From Nageia nagi (lineage: Eukaryota; Pinophyta), in assembly GCA_050084985.1 (NCBI GenBank), contig JBITNC010000002.1, forward strand, positions 4,216,001-4,280,000: a stretch of DNA of 64,000 nucleotides, given 5' to 3'. Made by a program: the position numbers and the translations under genes. How positions within the stretch are numbered: position 1 is the first letter of the stretch; each line of letters opens with the position of its first letter. The notes beneath the pieces were generated by a model. That model worked only from the letters and a program-made list of their open reading frames with translations, did no database searches and was not told where the DNA came from. Shown piece by piece: positions 47,790 to 59,700 of this stretch.

Positions 47790-48412
47790 AAAACAGTTTG
47801 GGAAGGGAGGAGAATACAAGTGTTTCGAAGAATCCATCTCTTGGAAGCCAGCTGAATTTCAAGGGTGATGACAGTATTCAGTCACTAAGAGTGGATGATA
47901 GACAAGACGAGAAAACACAAACATCTAAATCAGTACCGATGATGGTCAAAGAACATGGATTTTTGAGTGAAAAGGAGACTTGTGAGATTGCTGAAGGCAG
48001 TTACTCTATTCCCTCAAATGATGGCTCACACTTTTCAAGCTATATTAATGATTCAAGAGGAACAGAAGCAAGCACAAATGCTCTCTTGGGGGTGAATGAG
48101 AGTAACCATTCTCTACATGAACATAAGGACATCCTGTTTTATGGAACTTCTTGCAATTCAGATGAATATGACTATTTTGTAATTTTGTACAGTAATCTGT
48201 CTAGGCTTGCAAGGGATAATATGCTTGCACCAGAACAACAAAAGTTTGGGCTCATTTCTAACAAGACAGTTATCTCTTCTTTCAGCCTCCCAGTTCAGGA
48301 CAGTTCATCAATAATGTTGCTCTTTCCTGACTGTCCAAAGTGCTCCAAAACTTTTCATAGAGGAAACAATCTTGAGGAATTTTTATTTACATCTCATCCT
48401 TTTGTTACTGAG
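47790..48412 (+). CDS. Thioredoxin-fold secretory protein, exon 3
   Basis: Acceptor CTGTTTCAG/AA restores the frame after exon 2. The exon encodes a Ser/Asp/Asn-rich variable stretch (NSLGREENTSVSKNPSL on) and then a conserved block: DYFVILYSNLSRLARDNML, APEQQKFGLISNKTVISS and MLLFPDCPKCSKTFHRG, which carries a CPKC dithiol-like pair. It ends VTE before GTGAGG (48,413), phase 0. The remaining exons, which should encode the larger part of the protein, are not found in the window; the following intron contains element D and runs past the window end. Confidence 0.85.
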
Positions 48413-48567
48413 GTGAGGCCTCTAACTTTCTTTGTAAGCTTGCTTTTTTTACTTTTCTTGAAATAAATTTTTCATATACTACTTATGTTTGCACATATGC
48501 ATCTGCATACTTTTAGTGTAGCAATTCTGACTGAAGTGTAATATATTCACAACTTCATATAGGTTCA

Positions 48568-49679
48568 CCAAGGTTACATGGAGTTTCAGGGAGGGGGGAA
48601 GACGTCAGGTCAATTTTAGGAAATGTGTCTGGGGCGGCATATATAAATATATTCTATATGTAAAAACTATAAAATTTTAAAAAAATAGACTGTTTTTCTC
48701 AAATGTAATAGTATAATTGTATAACAGTCTATTCTAACAGCAGCAATGATTCATGAATCAAAACAAAACATCAGGATCATTAGAATTATAAACCATAACA
48801 GTGTTGTATAACAGTTTGAAATCTTGGACGGCAACAAAATTGAGCTTCGAACTACAAAATAAGTATAACACAAGGTTACATAGCGTTTCTGGGACGGTGG
48901 AGTTTCCAGGACAGGGGGACGGGTTTCTGCGACAGGGGAGACGTTAGGCCAATTTTAAGAAATGTGTCCGGGACAACATATATAAATATATTATATATGT
49001 AAAAAAAATTAAACTACAAAAAAATAGGCTGTTTTTCTCAAATCTAACAGTATAACTGTATAACAGTCTATTCTAACAACAAGAATGATTCAAGAATCAA
49101 AACAAAACATCATGATCATTAGAATTATAAACCATAACAACACTGTATAACAGTTTGGAGTCTTGAAAAACAAAAAAATTGAGGCTTCAAACTACAAATT
49201 AAGTATAACAATATATACCATACCATATAAAAAAGTGAAAACTATTAGTAATTAGTAAATACTAATAAGTTAATAACAACCTCACACTGCTGTTGGCTGC
49301 AATATCCCCACACTGATTGGTGTTTCTAATTGGTTGCGAGTGCAAAGTGAAGAATGAATACTTTTTAGGATTGATAGACTTTTTATATTTTGAGTATGTG
49401 AGTGTGTTTTAGCTTTTAGGGTTCAAAGGGGGTGGAGGGACCTTGATTGGGTGCCCTTTCCATCCAAGACAGCTAGGCATTCCTGGGGATGGTCAAGGGA
49501 CATCCCAGCTGTCCCCGAGACGCTTTGACAGTCCCCAAGAGTCCCCAAGTTTCCTGGATGGATTTTCAAAATTTGGAAACAACTAGGAAATGTTTCGGAT
49601 GGATTTTCTAAGTTTCTGGTATGACTTCGGGATGGGTATGGGTATTTTAGAGGGGGGATGCCTCCCCATGTACCCGAGG
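48568..49679. mobile_element. TIR element of about 1.1 kb with TTCA flanks
   Basis: Left end CCAAGGTTACATGG and right end (reverse complement) CCTCGGGTACATGG match at 11 of 14 positions; TTCA flanks both sides (48,564-48,567 and 49,680-49,683). Subterminal GGGACGG / GTCCCC words are inverted between the ends. Inside, a segment of about 312 bp starting AAGGTTACAT is tandemly duplicated (48,571 and 48,883). No coding capacity; probably a non-autonomous DNA transposon. Confidence 0.55.
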
Positions 49680-49749
49680 TTCACAAATGCAGCACAATAT
49701 TTAATCTACATCCTGCTAGAATGACATCAAGTCTAGATTTCATTAAAAT

Positions 49750-49878
49750 TTTCATCTTCTACTCAAGTTATAACACGGCACTTTTGTTTGAAAAGAATAG
49801 ACCAGTGAAATCTTGAACCCAGAACACCTTTACCTATTAGGTGCTGTATTATTAAGCTACTGGCCGATAATTCCTGGA
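49750..49878 (-). mobile_element. Possible tRNA-derived SINE fragment
   Basis: The minus strand reads AGTAGCTTAATAATACAGCA, then GGTAAAGGTGTTCTGGGTTCAAG, which resembles tRNA A- and B-box order and spacing (B box GGTTCAAGA). The tail is not clear, so this is tentative. Confidence 0.35.
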
Positions 49879-49880
49879 GT

Positions 49881-50090
49881 GTGGATTGTCCTTCTGATGG
49901 CACCACTTCAAAATCTGCACACCAGCTCCAGATTGCCTTATCTAGCTCTAATGCAGTAAAGAAAATGGAGGGGATCGGGGCAATCACACTTTTGGGAGGA
50001 CATTTGGTGTTGGACAAGAAGGTTCTGTTCTGTCCTGGTTGTGCTGAATATGCTTGGCAGCAGGCCTTAAGATGCTGTCACATTTCATAA
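49881..50090 (+). other. Unrecognised exon-like open frame
   Basis: Open from about 49,866 to the stop at 50,088, with protein-like composition: DNSWSVDCPSDGTTSKSAHQ, KKMEGIGAITLLGGHLVLD and VLFCPGCAEYAWQQAL with a CxxC. The following 100 bp also read sensibly apart from stops (EEVHMSLIVN). I do not recognise the family. It may be a captured gene fragment or an older transposon ORF in the host gene's intron. Confidence 0.3.
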
Positions 50091-50233
50091 TTGGTGGTTG
50101 AAGAGGTTCATATGTCATTGATTGTGAACTAGAAGTTGCATCACAAGGCTTGAGAAGCAAGAAATGCAGTATTGATGGCAGGTAAGGAGGGACATGTCAT
50201 AGTGTTGGGCAATGAGGCTTAGACAACATGAGG

Positions 50234-51352
50234 TGTAATGTTCCTAATATTGGCATCTCACCCATTTTTGCATTATGATTCATTAATTGGGCCACATGCA
50301 GGGGGACGTCCCTCTCTTAGAAATAACTAGGAGTGTTTTGAGTGGTTAGGAGTGATTTTTATATTTTAAAATGATAATGAGACTTTTATTTGAAATAATA
50401 ATAATGTAAGTTTGTAATCCCAAAAGAGAATTAAACATCTTTAAATGGGACGTTCCATGTCTAGGTCTATTTAAGAGATATTTAATCCATTTAGGTGTTT
50501 TTGCGTTCTCAATTGTAATGTTCTAATTGGAGATATCTAGGATGAAAATTTGTAATTCCAAGATCAAATTGTAAGCCCCTAGATGGGACATCCAGTTTTG
50601 CATGATTCCGAGGTGAGATCTAGATCCCAAAATGGGACGTCTAGCTATAAAGGAGAGGAGCACACCACTTTGAGGATCATCTTTGTCTATCATCAATTAT
50701 TCCTTTTGAAACTTGGTTGCAAAGTCAATTTCTAGCCTCTTGTGGACGGAAATATGCAAGAGAGTGGTCTAGAGGATGAAAACCCTATTAGATCTAGCGT
50801 TTAGGGATGAAAACCCTTAAGTCTTTGTTTTGTTGAGCTTCTTTGGTGGTTCACCCCATTCTAGGAGGTTCATTGAGCTTGTGGAGAGTGAGCGACCTAT
50901 TTGAGGAGTCACATTCAGTGAATTTAGGCCTTGGAGTGAAATGCCCAACTTGTGAGGGTGTTGGGTGCGGTTTCAGTGTTCAAATCCGGGGTTAGAGGCC
51001 CTAGCAGTGTGACATTAGCCTTGTGGGGAGTTTGTAGTGTGTTTCTTGCATCAGAGTTGGTCTTCTAACCAGACATCCAACCTTTTGGGCTAGTATTTCT
51101 GATTGTGCAATACTTGTTTGTAACTTTGCAGTATAACAAATGGATATGTAAATCCTGTTTGCAATAATCTCTTTGGGCAGATCTGAAATAAACTTGTAAT
51201 TCCGGTTTGCAATAATCTTTCCGTGCAGGTTTGTAGTAAATATGTAAATCCAATTTGCAATAATCAGTATGGGCGTATTTAGAACACAATTGTAATTTGC
51301 TTTTCTGCTATTTTGTTGCAAATTCTGGTTCGTCCTAGTTTGGGACATTGCA
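50234..51352 (+). repeat. 5' LTR of element D
   Basis: Begins TGTAATGTTCC and ends GGGACATTGCA. It contains a TATAAAGG box at about 50,645. The first 716 bp align with 63,285-64,000 with scattered substitutions. At 51,065-51,300 a phrase TTTGCAATAATC is repeated every 60-70 bp. Confidence 0.9.
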
Positions 51353-51790
51353 GTGGTATTAGAGTTGGTTTCCTGCCAGCTTGTGAAAATGTAGAGTGGA
51401 AGAGTTGGTTTCCTGTCAAGAAAGGTTACTTGACAAGCTTGATCAAGGAACCTCTCATTTGACTTCAGGAGATAGTTCGGATAGGGTAGTGGTTGCTTGG
51501 CCAATAATGCACAAATTTATGCCAAATCTATAAGGAAGGGAAAATTTGACATGGAGCACACTTGAGCGCCCACCACTTATGCGTTCACCACCCTTGCCTA
51601 GGCCGTATAGGCCCATGTTCTTGCAAAGGCAAGAGGTCGATCCAAGTTTTGTGACCTCCTTGGAGTTGAATGCACTTTTTTCAGGATACTAAGGGAATAC
51701 AAAGGATTTTAAGGCTTCAATCAATTATCAGAGCTACTTGGAGATCTTGGGAAAGATAGTAAGTAAAAGCTGTTTGCCAAGAGGCAATCA
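51353..51790 (+). other. Leader of element D
   Basis: Primer-binding site (51,354 on) followed by non-coding sequence up to gag. GGTTTCCTGCCAG / GGTTTCCTGTCAA is a short direct repeat at 51,369 and 51,407. Confidence 0.6.
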
Positions 51791-52487
51791 AGGGGAGGAA
51801 ATGCAAGTTCTGCTATATGATGGGGGAAAGAAGATGATAGTTAGGGCATGGCTATAGAAATTGCAGACATACTTTACCTTAAGCCCTATGATGGAGGATG
51901 ATGTAATGCAATTTGCAACTTTGCATCTCAAAGGAGTTGCATATGATTGGTGGCATCATGGCTTGATCACTTAAGGCCATAATTCTATCTAGACTTTCAA
52001 TGATTTTAGTCGGAGGATCCTAGATCGCTTTGATAAAAAGGATGAGGACGAGTACTTTCGAGATTTGGCTTCTTTGAGGTAAAAAAGCATGATGGATGCC
52101 TACATTTTGCAGTTTCAAATTATAGCAATGATGGTGCCCAACATTTCGTAAAAGAGAGTGACGTACTTGTTTATGGAAGGTTTGCTAAAGCCATTGAGGG
52201 GCATGGTGAAAGCTTTTGCTCCTACTATGCTACAGGATGCCATCAAGAGGGCATTGACTTTGGATCTGTCCATGATGAGATCTAGACCGACCATTCCACC
52301 TAAATCTGGAATGTTGGGACCCTTGCAAAAGAGTGCATCCTACTCTTAGAGGAGTTCGTCCCACCTTGGGAAAAGCCAGCAACCATCGATGGCCAAGAAG
52401 ATGGATGAGGCCACACTAAATGACTTGAAAAGGAAGTTGTGCTTCACATGTAAAAATCCATGGGAGCTTGGTCACTGTTGCCTTGTG
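51791..52487 (+). pseudogene. Element D gag with zinc knuckle
   Basis: Broken frame reads MQFATLHLKGVAYDWWHHG, RRILDRFDKKDEDEYFRDL, AYILQFQIIAMMVPNIS and LFMEGLLKPLRGMVKAF, matching the Ty3 retrotransposon gag family. It ends in a zinc knuckle CFTCKNPWELGHCC. At least four stops interrupt it. Confidence 0.85.
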
Positions 52488-52990
52488 TTGTGGCTTCCAC
52501 AACACGCAACAAATTTTTAGCAAATTTGGGGACCCATAAATTCTAGCAATAAGGAGTTGCTTAACAGGAGTGACCAAGTTGACGGTGTCTTGAGATTAGG
52601 AGATGTTAGAGACTAGAATTGGTGAAAATAAACAAATATTAGAGATCTAGAATGTTGGGACGCTTGCAAAAGAGTGCATCCTACTCTTAGAGGAGTTCTC
52701 CCACCTTGGGAAAAGCTAGCAACCACCAGTGGCCAAGAAGATGGATGAGGCCACACAAAATGACTTGAGAAGGAAGTTGTGCTTCACGTGTAAAAATCCA
52801 TGGGAGCTTGGTCACCGTTGTCTTGTGTTGTGGCTTCCACAACACACCAAATTTTTAGCAAATTTGGGGACCCATAAATTCTAGCAATAAGGAGTCGCTC
52901 AACAGGAGTGACCAAGTTGACGGTGTCTTAAGATCAGAAGATGTTAGAGACTAGAATTGGTGAAAATAAACAAATATTGGATTTCTGGTA
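52310..52990 (+). repeat. 341-bp tandem duplication spanning gag end and element G start
   Basis: AATGTTGGGAC occurs at 52,310 and 52,651, and the two copies match through AATAAACAAATATT. Each copy contains the gag zinc knuckle, then the boundary CTTG/TGTTGTGG, then the first about 160 bp of G, so the duplication arose after G inserted. Confidence 0.85.
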
Positions 52991-53029
52991 ACAACAAAGC
53001 AAAATTTTGGTTAATTCTTCCTCAAGCGC

Positions 53030-54770
53030 ATGTGCTCAAGGAGACAACCTCCTTGTCTCTCCCAAGACTTGCGCAATACTTATAAGAGCTCCAGATGATC
53101 ATTTCAAGCAACCAAGACCAAATTTGTCTAAGTATGGAACACCTTTTACCTTGGCGCATGCTTGAAGGGAGACAAACTCCTTGACCTCAGGGAGGTTTGT
53201 GTTGGGCTTGTCTCTTCCCCTTTTGGCGTAGATGCAAGATAGGACATCCACTTTGACTACTCCAAGACTTGCGTAAGCATCCCAGAGATTCATACCAACA
53301 TCTCGAGTAAGTACCAGACATGAAAACCCCTTCTATACCCTAGCGCAAGTGTGATAGGAGATAAACATCTTGTCTCCTCCAGGAGGTGCGCCCAAATCAT
53401 GTATACCTCCCTAGCACAAGTGTGACACAAGACAACCTTCATGTCTCCCTCGGGACTTGTGCCAGCCTTGTAAGAGCTTTAGAGGACAATTTCAAACAAC
53501 AAGGAGCATCCTCGTGGGGAGACAACATCCATGTCCCCTCCAAGATTTGCACCAACCTTCCAGGGAACTCAAATGACCAATACAGATGGTCAAGGAAACA
53601 AAATTGGCTAAGTACCATGCACAACAACATCCCAGAGCCTAGGTGCAAATGCTAAGGGAGACAAGGTTCATGACTCACTTTGGATCTCTCCTAAACTAGT
53701 TGAGCGCAAATGTAAATGGAGACAAAGTTCTTGACTCACTTCGAATCTTCCCCAAGCTAGTTGAGCATAAATGTAAAGGGAGATAAAGTTTTTGACTCAC
53801 TTCGAATCTCCTCCAAGCTAGTTGGGTGCAAATGTGAAGGGAGACAAGGTTCTTGACTCACTTCGGATCTCCCCCAAGCCAATTGAGCACAAATGTGAAG
53901 GGAGACAAAGTTCTTGACTCACTTCGGATTTCCTCCAAGTCAGTCTCCTCTTCTAGGCGAAAATCCAAACTAAGACAAGGGTGGTGACCTCCAGAAGACA
54001 TGTGTCAACACTCCAGGCTCTCTAGAAGACAATTTTTGGCAACAAAGGCAAATTTTGGTTGAGTATAGAGCATTTCTTCCCTAGGTGGAAGTTTGGGTGG
54101 AGACAAGCTTCATGACTCCTTGGAGACTTGTGCCAAGCTTAGATGCACTTCTCCAAGCGCAGGTGAAAGCCAAGACACACATGATGACCCCTTTCAGATT
54201 TGCATTGGTGCAAGTGTGGACATAGACATCAATGTTGACTTCATTAAGGCTTGTGTAGGAGAAACCCATCTTTCCTGGGCACAAGTCTCACACAAGATGA
54301 CATCTTTGACCCCATGGGGACTTGTGCTAGGCTTGCCTTCATCATTTTGGGTGCAAGTGGGAATATAGAGAAGCATCATGACTCTTCTCACACTTGCGCC
54401 AAGCTTTCCTTCTCTTCTTGAGCGCAAGTCCTCGCTAAGACAAGCTCCTTGACCTCTTCAAGACTTGCGCTAGCCCTGTATGGTCTTCCCCATCAACATG
54501 AAGTTTCCAAAAGAGAGAAAAATCACAAGTTAAAGGCATATCCATTCTTGGCGCAAGTCTAGACCAGGACATGATTGTTGACTCCCAGAAGACTTGCGCC
54601 AAGCTTGTTCTCACTCTCTCCTATGCAAATTCATGCCTAGACAACCTTCTTGACTCTCTCATAAACTGCGCCAGTCCTTTATCTCACTTTCTCAGCGCAT
54701 GATTGAGACAAGATAGGTTCTTTGACTCTCTAGACACCTACACTAGACATCCAGATCAAGTTCAAGTTCA
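53030..54770. repeat. Degenerate minisatellite array, including five 61-bp units
   Basis: Words GAGACAA, CTTGACTC, CCAAGACTTGCGCC and GCGCAAGT recur across the region with irregular spacing. The best part, about 53,658-53,945, is five tandem units of about 61 bp beginning GAGACAAAGTTCTTGACTCA. Short open frames on both strands here are by-products. Confidence 0.75.
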
Positions 54771-55554
54771 AAAATGGGAACCTTTTCAATAGGTGATTGG
54801 TGAAGGTGAATCAATTGTTACAGAAAAGGAAGAAGCATATAGACTCATGGGTACTGGTTGATGGAAGCCATTGCATCTTGGATGCAATATTTTTTTAATT
54901 TTATTTTAATGCATAATTTAGATATTTTGGACTCCAAATTTTATATATTCTTATTAAAGCCTTATGATGGATGAGGATTTGCTCCCATAAGTGCGAACTC
55001 AATCTTGTAGCGCTATGTGGCATATTTTTATTGGGCCGTTGTTAATTAGAGTTAATTTAAGTGAATTTTATTTGAATTTGCATTAGGGTTAGGGTTTCCT
55101 TGCAAAAACTATAAGTAGCCCTAGAGGGCTCAGTTTTAAAGGGGATGGAATTTTGGATTTTGGACATGAACATTGACAGTTAGATGAGTAGAATAATTCT
55201 TTCTATGAAATACTTGTCTTTTGTGAATGTGGCATGATCTTTTGAATGAAATTGAACAACTCCATTTCTATGTGACTATGAGCTTTGGCATGTGATGTTA
55301 TCATTGATATGTTTTACTTAGACACTTGGAACATTTTGCAAACCTCTTGAGAGGTGGGTGAAAGAGTGGTTGATTATTCTTTTGAAGTGTTGAATGTAAT
55401 GCATAGTTAGTGATTGCTCATGGTATGCAATTAGACTTGTATAATTCTGAAGTATGTTCCCCTATGACGTTTAACTTGAGAACTTCATCCACATGTTGAA
55501 AGTGCCATCCTTGACACAATCAACACCATTACCCCCTTACACACTTGCTTCCTC

Positions 55555-55650
55555 CTCTAGACCATTCATGTTGTTGGCTAGTGTGAGAGGATATATCCTT
55601 CTTGTAGACCATTCATGTTGTTGGCTAGTATGAAAGGATAGGTGGATGCA
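55555..55650. repeat. 47-bp tandem duplication
   Basis: ACCATTCATGTTGTTGGCTA starts at 55,561 and again at 55,608, inside element G. Confidence 0.8.
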
Positions 55651-56100
55651 TGAAACTCATAACAAACCGGAGGAACTTGTCATTCAGACACTGTACTCGC
55701 TGGTGGAGCTTGATGTAAGAGGGCTGCACACATATGCCTTTAGCCATCTCCAATATTCCTTCCTATTTTTCTTTTATTTTTCACTTTCTTCATGCAACTT
55801 TTGCACCCTTTTTTCAGTTTTTGTTCAAGAAACAACCCTTGCAAAGATACTAGATGATCTGAGTCCTTGATTAAACAAATCTTATTTAAGGTTGGTAACA
55901 ACTTCAAACATCTTAACCTCTCTCTGAACCCGTTCCTGCCTATTCATTAGAGACATACCTTTGAGGTAACTAGTCCTTATAGCGGAGGAGGGTAATGCCT
56001 TCTCACCTAAGGTGTTGAATTTCTTTTTAGCCTTGCCACTTAGCTACCCATTAGCAAGGTAGGAAAGAAAAACTACCCAACACCTTGGAAAAGGCTAAAT

Positions 56101-56552
56101 CCGCTATGTTGAGGTGATTTTGAATGATGAAGAATCAGATATGAAGCTAGATATGGAAGATATAGGGCAGCTAGATCTGGGATGGCCAGACCTAAGAGGG
56201 CCAACCCTAGGATAGCCAAATTTGGAACGTCCATCCCAGAGCACTAAGGATGCAAGTGATGGCACCCTGGCCACTCTTTCTAGTGTGTCCAAGTACTTGA
56301 CCATCAATGTACAAGGGAAAGTGGTTGGAGAGAATGTAATTGTGTTCATGGATGGGGGGGCAACCCACAACTTCATTGATGAGGGTTTCATGGCCAAAAA
56401 GAAACTCCAAGTAGAAGACTTTGCTGGATTCAAACTGGGGAACGCAAATGGATGGATTTCACTTTGTGACAACGTGGCCAAACATTTGGGGATCAAACTT
56501 GAAGATTATGTTGTGAGGGACAATTTCTATGTCTTTCCGATAGGTGGACTTC
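56101..56552 (+). pseudogene. Element D protease, first part
   Basis: Reads YVEVILNDEESD, then TLATLSSVSKYLTINVQGK and VFMDGGATHNFIDEGF, the DGGATHNF active-site form of Ty3-type retropepsins (56,351 on). It stops at FPIGGL where Copia C is inserted; the frame resumes at 61,477. Confidence 0.88.
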
Positions 56553-56790
56553 TGAAGTGATTAAACACAAACAAATAAAGCAAAAAACAAAGAGACAAAG
56601 TTTTATTAAAAACATAACACTCAGAACTAGTCGGTAGGCCAGTTCTTCTAAAGGTCTAACTGGTTGGCCAGTTTCACATTCGGTCTGCAAGGAACCAGTT
56701 CTCAGAAAAGGACATGAATGGTAAAACAATGAGCTCAAATTTGCGAGTTTTGAGTGGGTTTAAGTTATTGTTATGCCTTGAAAGTCTTCA
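56553..56790 (-). repeat. 3' LTR of Copia C with internal deletion
   Basis: 238 bp; about 230 bp present in the partner are missing between ACAAACAAATAAA and GCAAAAAACAA. TAAA occurs at both edges of the missing piece, suggesting deletion by short-repeat recombination. Confidence 0.9.
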
Positions 56791-56796
56791 TACTCC

Positions 56797-59700
56797 CCTT
56801 TGCTGGTAAGAGGGCCAACAACCAGGTCTCTTATCAGCAAAAATTGAGGTTGAGCCACCGCTTTGGTAAAAGATATCCACCACTTGGTCTTGGGTTGAAC
56901 AATATCTCAATGTAACTAGCCCTTTCTTCACCAAATCCTTGATGAAATGAGTCTTCAAATCAAAGTGCTTGGTTCTGGAATGATGGATAGGGTTTTGTGC
57001 CAACTTGATGGCACTTTGGTTGTCACAAAAGATTAAAGTTGCTTCCTTTTGCTCCTCTCCAATCTCTTTCAACACCTTTCTCAACCACAATGCTTGTGTT
57101 GATGCACTTATCACTGCAACATAGTTAGCTTCAGTACTTGAAAGAGCCACAATTGATTGTTTTTTAGAGATCCATGACACCAAACCTGATCCTAGAGAGA
57201 AGCAATTCTCACTTGTGCTCTTTCTATCATCTAAATCACTACCCCAATCACTATCAGTGAAACCTGTGAGGTTGAACTTGGAATTACATGAGTAATGTAT
57301 TCCAAAATTGATTGTCCCCTTGACATATCTGAGTATTCTCTTTGCTTCCTTTAGATGGATAATGGATGGATCACTCATGTATCTTGCAACTAATGAAACA
57401 TTGAATTGCAAATCTGGTCTTGTATTTGTTAGAAACATAAGACTTCCAACAATACTTCTAAACTCTTTGTTTACCTTGGATGCTCCATCTTCTTTGCAAA
57501 GGTGTTCTCCATGGCGGTGGGTGTTGGAACAAGAGTGCAATTCTCCATTCCAAATTTCTTCAACATGTCATGTGCATATTTTGATTGGCACACAAATATC
57601 TCTTCATTTGTTTGATGCACCTCCAATTCAAGGAAGTAGCTCATCAAACCAAGGTCCTTCATTTCAAACTCAGCCATCATTTGAGTTTTCAATGCTTCAT
57701 TCATCTTGCTATTGTTTCCCATGAAGATCAAGTTATCCACATACAAACAAACAACCAAAATATCAGATCCATCTTTCTTGAAATACAAAGTAGGCTCACT
57801 TACATTTCATTGAAAGCCCACACTCTTGAACTATCCATCTATTCTTGTGTATCAAGCTCTTGGAGCTTGCTTCAGCCCATACAATGCCTTCTTGAGCTTG
57901 TACTTGGGTTTTCTTTTCCTTGAACCTCAAAGCCTTGAGGTTGAGGTTGAGCTACATACACTTCGTCATACATGTACCCATTAAGAAAGGCACTCTTTAC
58001 ATCCATGTGATGAACCTTCCAATTCTTGCTTGCAGCCAAACAGAGTACTAACCTTATTGTTTCTTGCCTTGCTACAGGTGCAAATGTCTTCTCAAAATCC
58101 ACACCACACTGTTGTGTGAATCCTTTTGCAACCAACCTTGCTTTGTGTCTTTCAATGCTAACATCACTCTTGCATTTGGAACCAGCAACTTTCTTTCCTT
58201 TGGGCAACTCACAAAGTTCCCAAGTATCATTTCTTTCAATTGCATCGATCTTTTCTTTCATAGCTTGCATCCAAACAAATTTAGAACACGATTCTTCATA
58301 ACAAGATGGCCCAAAAAGAAAAGGGCATAGTTTACCATTTCACCTTTTGGTTCTCCACTATCTTCATCTCCATAGAACTGAATATTTTCTAGCCTTGTGA
58401 CTAGATTTTGTATTTCTTGTGTTTGGCTCCTTGTGCTTCTTCTCATGGTGTTACCATCAATAATTTGATTTGGTGGGTGATCCTTCAACCATCTCTTACC
58501 TTTGTTGCCTTGGTTCATCATTCTTGCAATGGGTGAGCTTGGAGCACTCACACTTTTTGGTGTTGTAGAGGAGCTAGAGGTGTCTGGTGAGCTTGGAACA
58601 CTCACACTTGATGGCTGAACTTTACTTTTCTGAGGCACAACATGGCTGGGCTTAACATTTGATGATGTCTTCTCTTCAAAATTCTCTTCTATACACATTT
58701 TTTGTTGCAATTTTTGATTACCATACTCTCCCCCTTCATCAAAAATGGCATCTCTTGAGACAATGGTCTTATGAGTCTTGGGATTATAGAATTTGTAAGC
58801 TTTGGAGTGCTCACAATATCCTATTAACACAAATGCTTTTGATTTTGCATCCAACTTCCTCCTCTTTTCATCATTTACATGACCATATGCAAGGCAACCA
58901 AAAACCTTCAAATGTTGCAAATTTGGTTTTCTTTCAAACCAAGCTTCATAGGGAGTGATTTTATTCAAACTCCTTGAAGGGGACCTGTTCAAAATATACA
59001 TTGGTGTTCTTACTGTTTCATCCCAATAAGCGTTGGACAATTTCTTGCTTTGCATCATGCTTCTTGCCATCTCAACCAAGGTTCTATTTTTTCTTTTTCC
59101 TACACTGTTTTGTTGTGGTGTGTAGGGAGAGGTGAGATGTCTCCTAATGCCATTGTCTTTGCAATACTGAAAAAATTCATTGCTACAATACTCTCCTCCT
59201 CTATCACTTCTCAAACACTTCACATGATAGCCACTTTACTTCTCAACAAAATTTTTGAATTCTTTAAAACAGTCCAATGCCTCATCTTTACTTTTAATGA
59301 AGTAAGCTCAACACATTCTACTGAAATCATCAATGAAAGTGATAAAGAGGATTTACCAAAACTTTGGGTTTGTGTAGGCCCACAAATGTCGGTATGGAAC
59401 AAATGGAGAGGGTGTTTGGCTCTCCATGCCTCTTCCTTTGGAAACTTGCTTCTTGCTTGCTTTCCAAGTGCACATACCTCACACACTTCTTTGTGATCTT
59501 CTACTTGTGGCAGCCCTCTAACCATTGATGGAAGTATCTTCGAACTCTAAAAATTCAAGTGCCCAAGCCTCATGTGCCAAATTGCATTTTTGTCTTCAAT
59601 TCCCACAAAAACAAAACCTCAATCCTTCTCAAGAAACTTTATTGGAAAGAGTCTATTTGCAGTCATTGGAACAATAGTAACAAGCGTTTCACCATGGTTT

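Larger units (their letters stand above)
52826..56082. mobile_element. Nested insertion G, 3.26 kb, non-coding, TG...CA ends
   Basis: The gag-protease linker of D is cut at TCTTG/TGTTGTGG (52,826) and resumes at CCCAACA/CCTTGG (56,083). CCTTG/TCTTG is a 5-bp target duplication (the copy-1 boundary at 52,487 reads a perfect CCTTG). Ends are TG and CA, as in LTR elements, but the two ends are not alike, so paired LTRs are not seen. Inside are degenerate repeats (53,000-54,770), an AAAACTATAAGTAGCCC TATA-like block near 55,107, and no recognisable protein. It is possibly a rearranged non-autonomous LTR element. Confidence 0.6.

Noticed and set aside
49763-50017. 84-codon minus-strand frame
   Set aside because: It crosses the SINE-like segment and the complement of a better plus-strand frame; no recognisable motif.
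51001-51504. 167-codon minus-strand frame in the 5' LTR of D
   Set aside because: It spans the LTR/leader boundary, is antisense to the element and reflects short repeats of TTTGCAATAATC.
53000-54800. CRISPR-like regular repeats
   Set aside because: Units of about 61 bp are contiguous and drift gradually, without unique spacers; this is a minisatellite in a plant transposon.
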